Below, in pieces: positions 25,747-35,500 of a DNA stretch of 41,169 bases. Position 1 is the stretch's first letter. The number at the start of each line of letters is the position of its first letter. The notes beneath the pieces are model-generated. The model was not told where the DNA came from. It saw only the letters and a program-made list of their open reading frames with translations, and searched no databases. Both the position numbers and the translations under genes were made by a program. This DNA is from BJGV01 sp964013575 (GTDB lineage Bacteria; Pseudomonadota; Gammaproteobacteria; Burkholderiales; Nitrosomonadaceae). The stretch spans positions 1 to 41,169 of the forward strand of contig CAXGWP010000014.1 in the NCBI GenBank assembly GCA_964013575.1, given 5' to 3'.

Positions 25747-27261
25747 ATGCGTTTTCTTCGGCTTTTAAAAATTAATGCTGTAGCGCTTCGTTTTGGTCTT
25801 GATGAGTTTTTTCCAAGCCGTGGTTGGGTTCGTCTATTGAGAATACCAATTTGGTTCATGATGATTTGGCAAAAAAAAGTAAATAGACCACGTGCAGTTC
25901 GTTTACGTATGGCGCTAGAAAATTTAGGACCTATTTTTATAAAATTTGGCCAAATGTTATCTACTCGTCGTGATTTATTACCACAAGATATATCGGATGA
26001 ATTGGCTAAACTTCAAGATCAGGTCCCGCCTTTTTCTTCTAGTATCGTATTGGCAACACTAGAAGAAATATATGGAAAATCTATCAATGAGGTGTTTTTA
26101 GAATTTGATCATAAGCCAATAGCTAGTGCTTCAGTTGCGCAAGTACATTTTGCGGTATTACATGATGGCACTGAGGTAGCTGTAAAAATTTTACGTCCTG
26201 GAATTGAACATATCATTGCACATGATGTTTCCTTAATGGAAACTGGTGCATGGTTAGCTGAAGCTTTATGGCCAGACGGAAAAAGACTAAAGACTCAAGA
26301 AGTAGTATCTGAATTCGCAAGGCACTTGGATAATGAGCTTGATCTTTTACGTGAAGCTGCTAATTGTAGTCAATTAAGACGTAATTTCCTTGATTCACCT
26401 TTGTTATTTGTACCGGAAGTATATTGGGATTATTGTGATGCTGGAGTTATGGTGATGGGTAGAATACATGGAACACCAATTAGCCATATATCTAGGTTGC
26501 ATGAAAATGGTATAGATATTCCAAGATTAGCTCGTACGGGAGTAGAGATCTTTTTTACCCAGGTCTTTCGAGATGGATATTTTCATGCAGATATGCATCC
26601 AGGCAATATTTTTGTAGGTAATGATGGACAATATATTGCAGTTGATTTCGGTATTATGGGAACACTTACAGATGAAGATAGGAATTATTTGGCCCAAAAT
26701 TTTTTAGCGTTCTTTGGAAGGGATTATCGGCGCGTTGCAGAAGCTCATGTTGAGGCAGGATGGGCTCCAAAGGATACAAGGGTAGATGATTTTGAGAATG
26801 CAATTCGTGCAGTGTGTGAGCCAATTTTTGACAGACCATTAAAAGAGATTTCGTTTGGTCGTGTTTTATTACGTTTATTTCAAACATCACGTAAATTTAA
26901 TGTTGAGATTCAACCTCAGCTTGTTTTGTTGCAGAAAACATTATTAAATATTGAGGGTCTTGGTCGGGATCTTGATCCGGATCTTGATCTTTGGACTACA
27001 GCTAAACCATATTTGGGTGATTGGATGTCTGAGCAAATAGGTTGGCGTGGGATGTATAGTAGTGTTCAGAAAGAGGGGAAGAATTGGGCTATTATGATTC
27101 CACAACTTCCTCGTCTGTTGCATCAAACTTTAAGCAGAAATGCAGCAGAAGATTTTGAAAAAAGAATGTCTGAATTAGTTAAAGAAGAAAGAAAACAGAG
27201 TCGTTTGTTATTTGTTTTATCAATACTTTTAACAGCATTGTTATTTTGGCAGATATGGTAA
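25747..27261 (+). CDS. ubiB: Ubiquinone biosynthesis protein UbiB (ABC1/ADCK atypical kinase)
   Basis: UbiB is an atypical kinase-like ATPase at the membrane needed for ubiquinone synthesis, probably helping to extract hydrophobic intermediates. The 504-residue protein shows the family KxGQ motif in FIKFGQMLSTRRDLLP, the alanine-rich nucleotide loop IASASVAQVHFA and the lysine in AVKILRP. The catalytic loop is HADMHPGNIF and the metal Asp is in AVDFGIMG. A hydrophobic C-terminal anchor (LLFVLSILLTALLFWQIW, about 486-504) is present, shorter than in E. coli. Confidence 0.97.
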   Translation: MRFLRLLKINAVALRFGLDEFFPSRGWVRLLRIPIWFMMIWQKKVNRPRAVRLRMALENLGPIFIKFGQMLSTRRDLLPQDISDELAKLQDQVPPFSSSIVLATLEEIYGKSINEVFLEFDHKPIASASVAQVHFAVLHDGTEVAVKILRPGIEHIIAHDVSLMETGAWLAEALWPDGKRLKTQEVVSEFARHLDNELDLLREAANCSQLRRNFLDSPLLFVPEVYWDYCDAGVMVMGRIHGTPISHISRLHENGIDIPRLARTGVEIFFTQVFRDGYFHADMHPGNIFVGNDGQYIAVDFGIMGTLTDEDRNYLAQNFLAFFGRDYRRVAEAHVEAGWAPKDTRVDDFENAIRAVCEPIFDRPLKEISFGRVLLRLFQTSRKFNVEIQPQLVLLQKTLLNIEGLGRDLDPDLDLWTTAKPYLGDWMSEQIGWRGMYSSVQKEGKNWAIMIPQLPRLLHQTLSRNAAEDFEKRMSELVKEERKQSRLLFVLSILLTALLFWQIW

Positions 27262-27355
27262 TAATCTAATTTAGAAGTTTTTTATAAGTTAGCCTAAGAT
27301 ATCTGATATGTTTATCTTTTCTATATTTTATAACCGTAATATTTTAATAAATTAA

Positions 27356-27664
27356 ATGAGTTATTATCTAAAGCATGTGTTTTTTTGTGTTAATCAGAGA
27401 GAGGGTGGAGCATTATGCTGTAATGAATATGGCGCAAAAAAAATACGTGATTATGCTAAAAATAGAATTAAAGAATTAAATTTGAGTCGGGAAGGAAAGG
27501 TTAGGATAAATATGGCAGGCTGTCTTGATAGGTGCCAAGAGGGTCCAGTTATTGTGGTTTATCCTGATGAGATTTGGTATACCTATGTTGACAAAGAAGA
27601 TATAGATGAAATTATAGAAGAGCATATTATAAATGGTCGTGTGGTTGATCGCTTAAAAATTTAA
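27356..27664 (+). CDS. Thioredoxin-like [2Fe-2S] ferredoxin
   Basis: This 102-residue protein is a thioredoxin-fold [2Fe-2S] protein, a small electron carrier in the cytoplasm. It carries four conserved cysteines at the family spacing: C11 in HVFFCVNQR, C21 or C22 in ALCCN, and C56 and C60 in AGCLDRCQEGP. The C-terminal part GPVIVVYPDEIWY is also typical. Its electron partner is unknown. In many betaproteobacteria it is found just before an alpha/beta hydrolase gene, as here. Confidence 0.9.
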   Translation: MSYYLKHVFFCVNQREGGALCCNEYGAKKIRDYAKNRIKELNLSREGKVRINMAGCLDRCQEGPVIVVYPDEIWYTYVDKEDIDEIIEEHIINGRVVDRLKI

Positions 27665-27760
27665 TTTATTATTGAAGTAATTTATTAATTCTAATTCACC
27701 TTAATATACATAGGAAGTAATTAGTTAGAAGTAAAAATTAATTTTTTCTTTTTAGTAATT

Positions 27761-28399
27761 TTGTTAGATTCTAATATTACACAGAAATTTTTTATTGATG
27801 GCCCTGCCGGTAAATTAGAGACGGTTATGGTGGAATCAAATTGTAATCATAGACATGGAATTGCTGTGATTGCTCATCCCCATCCATTACACGGCGGTAC
27901 TATGGATAATAAGGTGGTACATACTCTTTTTAAAGTGTTAATTGAGTTAGGATTTATTACGGTTAAATTTAATTATCGGGGTGTTGGTAAGAGTGAAGGA
28001 AGTTATGGTGATGGTTTGGGTGAATCGGAAGATGTTATTGCAGTAGTCAGGGCTATCCAGAAAAAATTTAAACCTGCATCTAATAATCTTTCATTATTAC
28101 TAGCTGGTTTCTCTTTTGGAGGGGCAATTCAAGCTTATGTAGCAAAGACACTCAGTCCACAGAGTCTTGTTCTTATTTCGCCGTCAGTAGACCACTTTAA
28201 AGTTCCACTAATATCTAGTTATTCTAAAAGAATATTAATTATTCAAGGTGATCAGGATGAAATAGTACCGCTTAAAAAAATTTTATATTGGGCAAATCCA
28301 CAGAATCTACCGATAGTAGTAATTCCTGGTGCTGAGCATTTTTTTCATGGGAAATTGCATATTATTAAACGTATAGTACTTGACTGGTATTTATCTTAG
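27761..28399 (+). CDS. Alpha/beta hydrolase family protein
   Basis: The 212-residue protein is a single alpha/beta hydrolase domain: oxyanion segment AHPHPLHGGTMDNKVV, FNYRGVGKSEG, the nucleophile serine in GFSFGG, the acid in QGDQDEIVP and the base histidine in GAEHFFHGK. All catalytic residues are present; the substrate is unknown. The best start is the TTG at 27761, since the next ATG is at residue 23, inside the conserved FFIDGPAGKLE region. No in-frame ATG exists before the upstream stop, and I see no Shine-Dalgarno, so the exact start is uncertain by a few codons. Confidence 0.88.
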   Translation: MLDSNITQKFFIDGPAGKLETVMVESNCNHRHGIAVIAHPHPLHGGTMDNKVVHTLFKVLIELGFITVKFNYRGVGKSEGSYGDGLGESEDVIAVVRAIQKKFKPASNNLSLLLAGFSFGGAIQAYVAKTLSPQSLVLISPSVDHFKVPLISSYSKRILIIQGDQDEIVPLKKILYWANPQNLPIVVIPGAEHFFHGKLHIIKRIVLDWYLS

Positions 28400-28547
28400 T
28401 TTTTATAGAATGAAGGGTGGACATAAAAATTTTAGTTGGTATCTATATTTAAAAAATATAACTATTATATGCAATTATTATTCTATATAGGTTTTCTATA
28501 TTTCTTGAGGATATAATAAATTCTAAATTATTACTATTTGAGAAATT

Positions 28548-29090
28548 ATGCGGATTTTATATATAACCTTTTTTTTATATAGTCTGAACAGTACATTAGC
28601 TATTAGTCAAACTTTACCTGTTTGTTATCAAGCTAATTGTTTAAAGGAAGTTAATTTTCCGGTTTCAGAAGATGCTTATGGGCAGATTAGGAAGCTCTTT
28701 CTATCAATAACATCTGCAATAGAAGAACGAGAAGCCATCCGTCATGCATTACGTAGATTATATTTGGAGGCATCTAAACATAGTCCTATTGCAGCTGATC
28801 GTGGTGGTAATTTTAAAGATTATTCTGTAAAAGGACGTATGGACTGTGTTGATCATAGTAGAAATGACACTACATTTCTTAATTATATACAACAGCAAGG
28901 CTGGTTAAATTATCATCAAGTTGGGGAGATTGTCTGGCGTAATCCATTATTTATAAATTTACACTATGCTAGTCGGATTATTGAGGTGAACACTTCATAT
29001 TCATGGGTAGTGGATACTTGGTTCCTTGATTTTGGGAAATTAGCTATAGTAATACCATATGATCAATGGAAAAATGGTTATTCACCATAA
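28548..29090 (+). CDS. Secreted protein of unknown function with a possible Cys-His-Asp active site
   Basis: I do not recognise this 180-residue protein with certainty. It has a signal peptide (about 1-19, MRILYITFFLYSLNSTLAIS) and a charged helix-rich middle (about 40-80). The C-terminal half contains GRMDCVDHSRNDTTFL (C100), NLHYASRIIEV (H139) and SWVVDTWF (D156). A Cys, then His and Asp on strands in this order is the pattern of papain-like/transglutaminase-like folds. Whether it is catalytic is inference. Two further cysteines (C26 and C31) near the mature N-terminus could form a disulfide. I recall similar conserved hypothetical proteins in betaproteobacteria. It is a single gene between two regions of unclear transcription. 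Confidence 0.8.
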   Translation: MRILYITFFLYSLNSTLAISQTLPVCYQANCLKEVNFPVSEDAYGQIRKLFLSITSAIEEREAIRHALRRLYLEASKHSPIAADRGGNFKDYSVKGRMDCVDHSRNDTTFLNYIQQQGWLNYHQVGEIVWRNPLFINLHYASRIIEVNTSYSWVVDTWFLDFGKLAIVIPYDQWKNGYSP

Positions 29091-29109
29091 TTTATAAGGG
29101 TAATAGGAA

Positions 29110-29229
29110 ATGGGCTTTCATGAGGCTATGATTTTTTGGTTTTTTAAGGAGCTTTTAAAAGTAATTTTGTGTCTTGGTTTCATTCTGGGTTGTATCTTAT
29201 TTTTGAGATGGATCAAGGATGATGATTGA
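29110..29229 (+). CDS. Possible small membrane protein (39 residues)
   Basis: An ATG at 29110 opens a 39-codon frame ending at TGA 29227-29229. The product would have one hydrophobic span (LLKVILCLGFILGCILF, about 15-31) with a basic and acidic tail (RWIKDDD), as in real small membrane proteins. The AGGA just before the ATG is too close for a normal Shine-Dalgarno. An internal ATG (residue 7) has a GAGG at short distance. It lies 20 bases after the secreted-protein gene on the same strand. No homologue is known to me. Confidence 0.35.
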   Translation: MGFHEAMIFWFFKELLKVILCLGFILGCILFLRWIKDDD

Positions 29230-29502
29230 ATACCATAAATAACCTTGTATAAAATATTAGTATTTACATTTTATACGTTAATTCTTGGCTATGGGATATT
29301 CATAATTATTGAATTGATAAATATATCACTCTAGATAATGACATATAAATTTTAGGGTTATTTATTTATAATAAGAATATAGTAATAAGTTATGGTTTAG
29401 CTGTAGTGGTGCTAGCAAGATTTCTGTTAAAATCAAATACTATTTATTTGAAATAGTTCTATTTTGGAGTGGTTATTTCTGCAAGTAATAGGAAAAAATA
29501 TC
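29230..29502. other. Intergenic region upstream of fdxA
   Basis: This gap is A+T-rich with no gene. It contains the small inverted repeat CAAATA-CTATT-TATTTG shortly before fdxA, and TTAAAAT as a possible -10. I cannot assign a convincing promoter. Confidence 0.4.
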
Positions 29503-29826
29503 ATGGCTTATGTTGTAACAGAAAGTTGTATCAAGTGTAAATATACAGATTGTGTTGATGTCTGCCCGGTAGATTGTTTTCATGAAGGTCCAAATTTTCT
29601 CGTAATTGATCCGGAAGAATGTATCGATTGTACTTTATGTGTGGCAGAGTGCCCAGTAGAGGCAATTTATGCAGAAGATGATGTTCCTGATGGACAACAG
29701 CATTTTATAGAGCTAAATGCTGAATTAGCACAGTCTTGGGAGTCAATTGTTGAGAAAAAAGATGCCCTTGCAGATGCAGATGACTGGGCAGATACTAGTA
29801 GTAAATTTGATTTATTGGAGCGTTAA
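29503..29826 (+). CDS. fdxA: Seven-iron ferredoxin ([3Fe-4S][4Fe-4S])
   Basis: FdxA-type ferredoxins are soluble low-potential electron carriers. The start is taken at 29503 (MAYVVTESCIKCKYTDC), since the family begins exactly there and the upstream codons from 29464 do not look like ferredoxin; AGGAA lies 10 bases upstream. The 107-residue protein has the Azotobacter FdxI-type ligand pattern: C9, C17 and C50 for [3Fe-4S] and C21, C40, C43 and C46 for [4Fe-4S], plus the extra C12 and C25 seen in that type. The C-terminal region (HFIELNAELAQSWESI) is also typical. The 270-base gap before it should contain its promoter. The AddB-like gene starts 26 bases downstream. Confidence 0.95.
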   Translation: MAYVVTESCIKCKYTDCVDVCPVDCFHEGPNFLVIDPEECIDCTLCVAECPVEAIYAEDDVPDGQQHFIELNAELAQSWESIVEKKDALADADDWADTSSKFDLLER

Positions 29827-29833
29827 TTTTATA

Positions 29834-29852
29834 GCGGTAATCATTTCACCGC
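29834..29852 (+). promoter_or_regulatory. GC-rich hairpin abutting the start codon of the AddB-like gene
   Basis: GCGGT (29834-29838) pairs with ACCGC (29848-29852) around a 9-base loop, immediately before the ATG at 29853. Four of five pairs are G:C, which stands out in this A+T-rich sequence. The structure covers the place where a ribosome would bind, so it could limit translation or weaken readthrough from fdxA. Confidence 0.35.
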
Positions 29853-32582
29853 ATGTCTTTTATACAAAAATTTCCACAAATTAGCCTTGATGAATTATTT
29901 AACCAATTTTCTAATGGTATAAAATCCAGGGTTGTTGTTACACCTAATCGAAGGCTCGCAATAGTATTGCGCCGAGAATTTAATAATCATAAAATTATTA
30001 AAGGCCACACATCTTGGAATGCACCTGATATTCTTCCAATAAACGCATTAATTGAACGTTCATATGAGGATATGCTCTATTCAGAGCAGGCAGATACGTT
30101 ACCTATTTTACTCTCTAATACTCAGGAACAGGTATTATGGGAGAATGTTATTTCTGCTTCAGATCAGGCTTCAATGTTATTTTCTGTTTCAGAGGCAGCT
30201 AAATTAGCACGTAGAGCCTGGCAGCTCATTCATGAGTGGCAAATTGCTTTAAAACTTAAAGATTTTCCTTTAAATGAGGATTGTAGGGTATTTAGAAATT
30301 GGTCAGAGAATTATGAGAGATTAACTCAACGTGAAAATCAAATCGATAAGGCAAGAGTTCCTGATTTGATAATTGAGTTATGGGGGCATATAAGAGTTAA
30401 GAAAGCAGATCAGTTGATTTGTTATGGGTTTGATACATTTACACCACAGCAAGAAAATTTCCTAAATAGTATCTCTAAATATGGTTGTGAGTTGATTTCA
30501 GCTTATTCACACTCACAGATTAAATCTAGAGTTGGCATAGTACAACAAGTTAGTTGTACAGATAGTCATGATGAAATTGAACAATCTGCAATGTGGGCAC
30601 GAGCGTGCCTTGAGGCTGATAATACAGTACGCATTGGTGTTGTTGTGCCAGAGTTATTTAAGTATCGGAGTGAAATTATACGTACTTTCAGATCAGTAAT
30701 GGAGCCTGATGTATATCAGAGACTACCAGGATCTACGCATCGTATTTATCCTTTTAATGTTTCGCTTGGAGTAGGCTTGGATTCATATCCACTAGTTAAT
30801 ACAGCGTTTCTATTACTTGAATTAGTTGTAAAAGATATTGATTTTAAGCTTGTAAGTAGCATTCTTCGTTCTCCTTTTTTGGGTGGGGGGGAGAGCGAAA
30901 TGATAAATCGCGCTATGCTTGATGTACAATTACGTAAGATAGCTGACCCAAGAATCACTCTTAAAGAATTATTTGAACTTATTCAACGTAAACAGAATAG
31001 CATAAATTGTCCAATTTTTATGCAGCAGATTTCTGCGCTTTTAGAATTAAGAAAAAAAGAATTATTTGCTAAGATGAAACCATCTTCTTTAGCAAAGGTT
31101 GTTTTAAAGGTGCTTGAAGTTTTCAGCTTTCCAGGTGAGCGTGCTTTTGATTCATCAGAATATCAGACTCTAAATAAATGGAATGAAGTTGTTGTTGAAT
31201 TTGCGACTCTTGATCATGTTATTCAGAGGATAGGATATATTGAAGGAATACGATGCTTACATAGAATAGCATCAGAGAAAATTTTTCAGCCAGAAACCCC
31301 TGATGTCCCCATTCAAATTTTAGATATATACGAGACTATTGGTATGGAGTTTGATCATCTATGGGTGATGGGGTTATCAGATACAAACTGGCCATTGCCT
31401 TCAAATACACACCCATTCCTTCCAGCTGAGCTACAGCGTTTAGCAAAATTACCACGTGCTTCTGCTTCTGAATCGCTTGATCTTTCACTTCGATTTATTA
31501 ACGAGTGGAGTCGTAGCTCTAATGAAATAATTTTTAGTTTTCCTAGGTATGATGATGAGAAAAAAGATGACCATATACATACTCCTAGCCCATTGATTGC
31601 TGACTTTCCACAAATTGATCTGATTCTACCAATTTATAAGAGTCACCGTGATTTAATTTATCAAGCTAGTCAGATTGAGTTTATTGAAGATAAGAAAGTA
31701 CAAATGCTTGATAAAACAAAACTGAACGATGGTACTTCAGTGATTAAGAGCCAAGCGGCGTGTCCATTCCAAGCATTTGCTTTGTATCGATTAGGGGCTA
31801 AAGGGTTGGATTATCCTCATATTGGGCTAAATGCAATGGAACGTGGAGTATTGGTGCATGGGATGCTAGAGCAAGTATGGAAGAAGCTCAAGAAAAAAAG
31901 TGAGCTAGATACGATAAGCGATAAAAAACTTAAAGAAATATTATCAAACTTAGCTAAAAAGGAAATTGAATGTATCCAGATAGAGTATTCAAAGAAACTA
32001 TCAAAGCATTTTATAAATATTGAAAAGACCCGTTTGATGGCGCTGACCTCTGAGTGGTTATTTGAAGAGAAAAAACGTAGTGATTTCAGGGTTATAGCTA
32101 TTGAAGATAAACGGACAATTAGCCTTGGTGGCCTATTTTTAACTGTGCGTCTAGATCGTGTTGATATGCTAAATGATGGGAGACTCATTATTATTGATTA
32201 CAAGACGGGAAATGTAGAAGCTAAGACTATGTGTGGAAAACGTCCAGATGAGCCACAATTGCCACTGTATCTTGTTACTACTCAATTTGATACTGCTTCT
32301 GCTGTTGCATTTTTACAGGTAAAGAAGGGTGCAATGAGATTTAAAGCATTAGCAAAGAATAGTGATCTTTTACCTGGAATAAAAGCGGATCCTGAATGGA
32401 AGCAAATAATTGCTTCTTGGCATACTAATCTTATTTGTATTGCAGAGGGTTTTGCTATGGGTGATGCTGAAGTTAATCCTAAAAAATATCCTGTAACATG
32501 TCGTAATTGTGATTTAGGACCTTTCTGTCGTATTTCTGAAAGAATTGAGAATGTATATATAGAGTCGGAGAATGGTGTATGA
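29853..32582 (+). CDS. AddB-like FeS nuclease (TIGR03623-type 'probable DNA repair protein')
   Basis: This 909-residue protein has the layout of the second subunit of AddAB-like recombination nucleases: an inactive helicase-like N-terminal part and a C-terminal PD-(D/E)XK nuclease. Nuclease residues are visible in IIDYKTGNVE (D782 and K784), followed by DEPQLPLYL. Four cysteines in the AddB arrangement, C637 in AACPFQAF and C883, C886 and C892 in CRNCDLGPFC, should bind a [4Fe-4S] cluster that staples the nuclease domain. From memory this tandem is typical of betaproteobacteria and Xanthomonas. It overlaps the helicase gene by 4 bases (ATGA), so the two are made together. It likely processes double-strand breaks for RecA loading. 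Confidence 0.88.
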   Translation: MSFIQKFPQISLDELFNQFSNGIKSRVVVTPNRRLAIVLRREFNNHKIIKGHTSWNAPDILPINALIERSYEDMLYSEQADTLPILLSNTQEQVLWENVISASDQASMLFSVSEAAKLARRAWQLIHEWQIALKLKDFPLNEDCRVFRNWSENYERLTQRENQIDKARVPDLIIELWGHIRVKKADQLICYGFDTFTPQQENFLNSISKYGCELISAYSHSQIKSRVGIVQQVSCTDSHDEIEQSAMWARACLEADNTVRIGVVVPELFKYRSEIIRTFRSVMEPDVYQRLPGSTHRIYPFNVSLGVGLDSYPLVNTAFLLLELVVKDIDFKLVSSILRSPFLGGGESEMINRAMLDVQLRKIADPRITLKELFELIQRKQNSINCPIFMQQISALLELRKKELFAKMKPSSLAKVVLKVLEVFSFPGERAFDSSEYQTLNKWNEVVVEFATLDHVIQRIGYIEGIRCLHRIASEKIFQPETPDVPIQILDIYETIGMEFDHLWVMGLSDTNWPLPSNTHPFLPAELQRLAKLPRASASESLDLSLRFINEWSRSSNEIIFSFPRYDDEKKDDHIHTPSPLIADFPQIDLILPIYKSHRDLIYQASQIEFIEDKKVQMLDKTKLNDGTSVIKSQAACPFQAFALYRLGAKGLDYPHIGLNAMERGVLVHGMLEQVWKKLKKKSELDTISDKKLKEILSNLAKKEIECIQIEYSKKLSKHFINIEKTRLMALTSEWLFEEKKRSDFRVIAIEDKRTISLGGLFLTVRLDRVDMLNDGRLIIIDYKTGNVEAKTMCGKRPDEPQLPLYLVTTQFDTASAVAFLQVKKGAMRFKALAKNSDLLPGIKADPEWKQIIASWHTNLICIAEGFAMGDAEVNPKKYPVTCRNCDLGPFCRISERIENVYIESENGV

Positions 32583-35500
32583 GCGACACTTCGTATATTT
32601 CAGATTTTGCTGAACGTAAACGTGCACTTGATCCGACATGCTCGTTTATTGTTCAGGCTCCAGCAGGTTCAGGCAAGACTGGTCTTTTAATTCAGCGTTA
32701 TCTTAAATTGCTTGTATATGTTGGAGAGCCTGAAGAGATAGTAGTGATTACATTTACGAAGAAAGCTGTGGCAGAAATAAAAAAAGGAGTGCTTGCAGCA
32801 CTTACTCAGTCTAATGAGAGTTCTGAAAATGAGCATGTAAAATTAACACGTAAATTAGCTAGCGCTGTTTTACGGCGCGATTATCATTCTGGTTGGAATA
32901 TTGTTAAAAATCCTGCACGACTACGTATTCAAACTATTGATTCTTTGTGTGCGTCACTTGTACGTCAGATGCCAATACTGTCTAAATCTAGTTCTCAAAT
33001 GAAAAGTACGGAAGATGCATTTGATCTATATCGTGAAGCAGCTCGTGCGACCATTAGTTTAGTTACGAGGGATAATTTTTCAAGGGAAAAGGATAATGTA
33101 GTAGCACAAGATGTCGCACAATTACTAAAGTATCTTAACAATGATGTAAGTCATGTTGAAAAATTACTTGTAAAAATATTAGAGAAACGTGATCAATGGT
33201 TGCCTCTTATTTATGAAGGTAAAGATACAGGAGAAAATAGAGAAAAATTAGAAGCAGGGCTACGGAATGCTCGATGTGAAGTACTTAAACGTTTGTCTAG
33301 TATCTATCCAGAGCCTATGTGTAATGAATTGCTTGAATTATTACGTTATGCAGCTAGTAATCTTAAAAAGTCTTATAGAAATTCACCAATATCTATTTGT
33401 GAGGACTTATTTTCTATGCCTGGGTATGAAGAATATGATGTTGATTACTGGAAAGGTATAGCACAGCTATTAACGACAGAAAAAGATTGGCGAAAGCGGT
33501 TAACAAAATTAGAGGGATTTCCATCAGGTAATACTAATTCTGAGAAAAAGAAATTAAAGCTATGGGTACAGCGTGCGTACACATTAATTAATAGCCTCAA
33601 GAAAGATGATACATTAAGAAAATATTTACATAAAATAAAAGAACTCCCACCACCTGTTTACACTGAGAATCAATGGAAAGTACTGAATTCTATCATTCGT
33701 TTATTACGGTATACTGTCGGACACTTAAAGCTCGTTTTTAAAGCTCATGGCAGGGTTGATTATATTGAGGTTATGTTGGGTGCTCTACAAGCTCTAGGAG
33801 ATCCTGATGCACCAACTGATTTGGCGCTAGCACTTGACTATCGTATTCAGCATTTATTGATGGATGAGTTTCAAGATACCTCGAAAAGTCAATTTGATTT
33901 AATTACTAAGCTTACTGCTGGATGGGGGGTTGGTGATGGACGGACCTTATTTGTAGTCGGTGATCCGATGCAGTCAATTTATCGATTTCGTGAAGCTGAG
34001 GTGAGTTTGTTCTCACGTGCTCGTACTGAAGGTATCGGTAATATTGAATTGGAATCAATTGTGTTACGTACTAATTTCCGTTCCCATAGTGGTATTGTAG
34101 ATTGGGTTAATAGCACCTTCTCTCAGATAATGTCAGAAAGAGAAAGCCTCTCAGGTGGTGGGGTGCCTTATACGGATTCTGTTTCAATACATAAAGGATT
34201 AAGTGGCCCCGCAGTTCAAATACATCCATTTTTTAATGGGGATCATAAGGCTGAATCTAAAAAAGTGGTAGAAATTATTAGAGATGTTCGCCGTGATGAT
34301 CCATCTGCCACTATGGCTATTCTTGGTCGTACTCATAAAGCCTTATATGATGAAATTATTCCACAATTAAGAAAAGTAGGGTTGTCTTTTCGTGCAGATG
34401 GGATTGAAGAGTTTAGCTGTCAACCTGTTGTGCAGGATTTATTGGTATTAACCCGTGCTTTGCTGCATTTAGCAGATAAATTGGCATGGCTTGCTGTACT
34501 CCGTGCACCTTGGTGTGGACTTAAGCTTGCTGATCTATATGTGCTTTTTCCAGCACAAACTACTTCTAGTGTTGGTATGGATGATCTTAGAGAAAATAAG
34601 TTAAGTAAGAACCATCAGACAGTATGGGAGGCGCTAAATGATGATACGCGTTTATTAGCAGTATCAACTGACGGAGCCATGCGGTTAAGGCGTATCAGAA
34701 AAGTATTAGGAAATTGTATAAATAATAACAGTAGACAGTCTCTACGTGCAGATGTTGAAGCTGCATGGCTAGCGTTAGGAGGTGCGGCTTGTGTTGGAAA
34801 AGAATATGAGTTAGAAGCTGCAGAAATTTACTTTGATTATCTTGAGAATCATGAAAAAATGGGGAATATCTATGATCTGGAAGCATTTGAAGAGGGGCTT
34901 TTAGGGTTTTCTACGCAATCAGATATAGGAGCTGATGACACATTACAACTCATGACAATTCATAAATCAAAAGGACTTGAGTTCGATTATGTGATAGTAC
35001 CTGGTCTTGGGCGTTCTTCAGGTAGCAATAAAAGAAAATTAATACAGTGGTGTGAACACCCTGATTTGTTGCTTGCACCGATTCAAGAGGCAGGTTTAAC
35101 TAGTAATGATCATACCCGGCCTAAAGAAAATAGTATTTACCGCTGGTTAGAGAAGCTAGAGCAAGAGAAAGATTCTTTTGAAGATGAGCGTATTCTCTAT
35201 GTTGCGGCAACACGAGCCAGAAATTTTCTACATATTTTGGGAAATACAGCTCTTTTATATAATAGTAATGGTGTGATTGAGTTAAAAAAACCTTCAGTGA
35301 AGTCATTACTGAGAAGGCTCTGGCCAGTGGCACAACCAATTTTTTCTGAAGCTGCTACGGAGGAGAAGCTTTTAATTGGTATAGGGGCAGGAGAGGATAA
35401 GCAGAAGTATATAATTGATCAATCGCTTCGTCGCCTTACATCTGATTGGGTCTTTCCTTCAGCACCTACAAATGTAAAATGGAGCTCCTTTAAAGAAAGG

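Noticed and set aside
29464..29502. Upstream start for the ferredoxin (13 extra residues)
   Set aside because: The added residues do not match the family; ferredoxin begins at MAYVVTESC with an upstream AGGAA.
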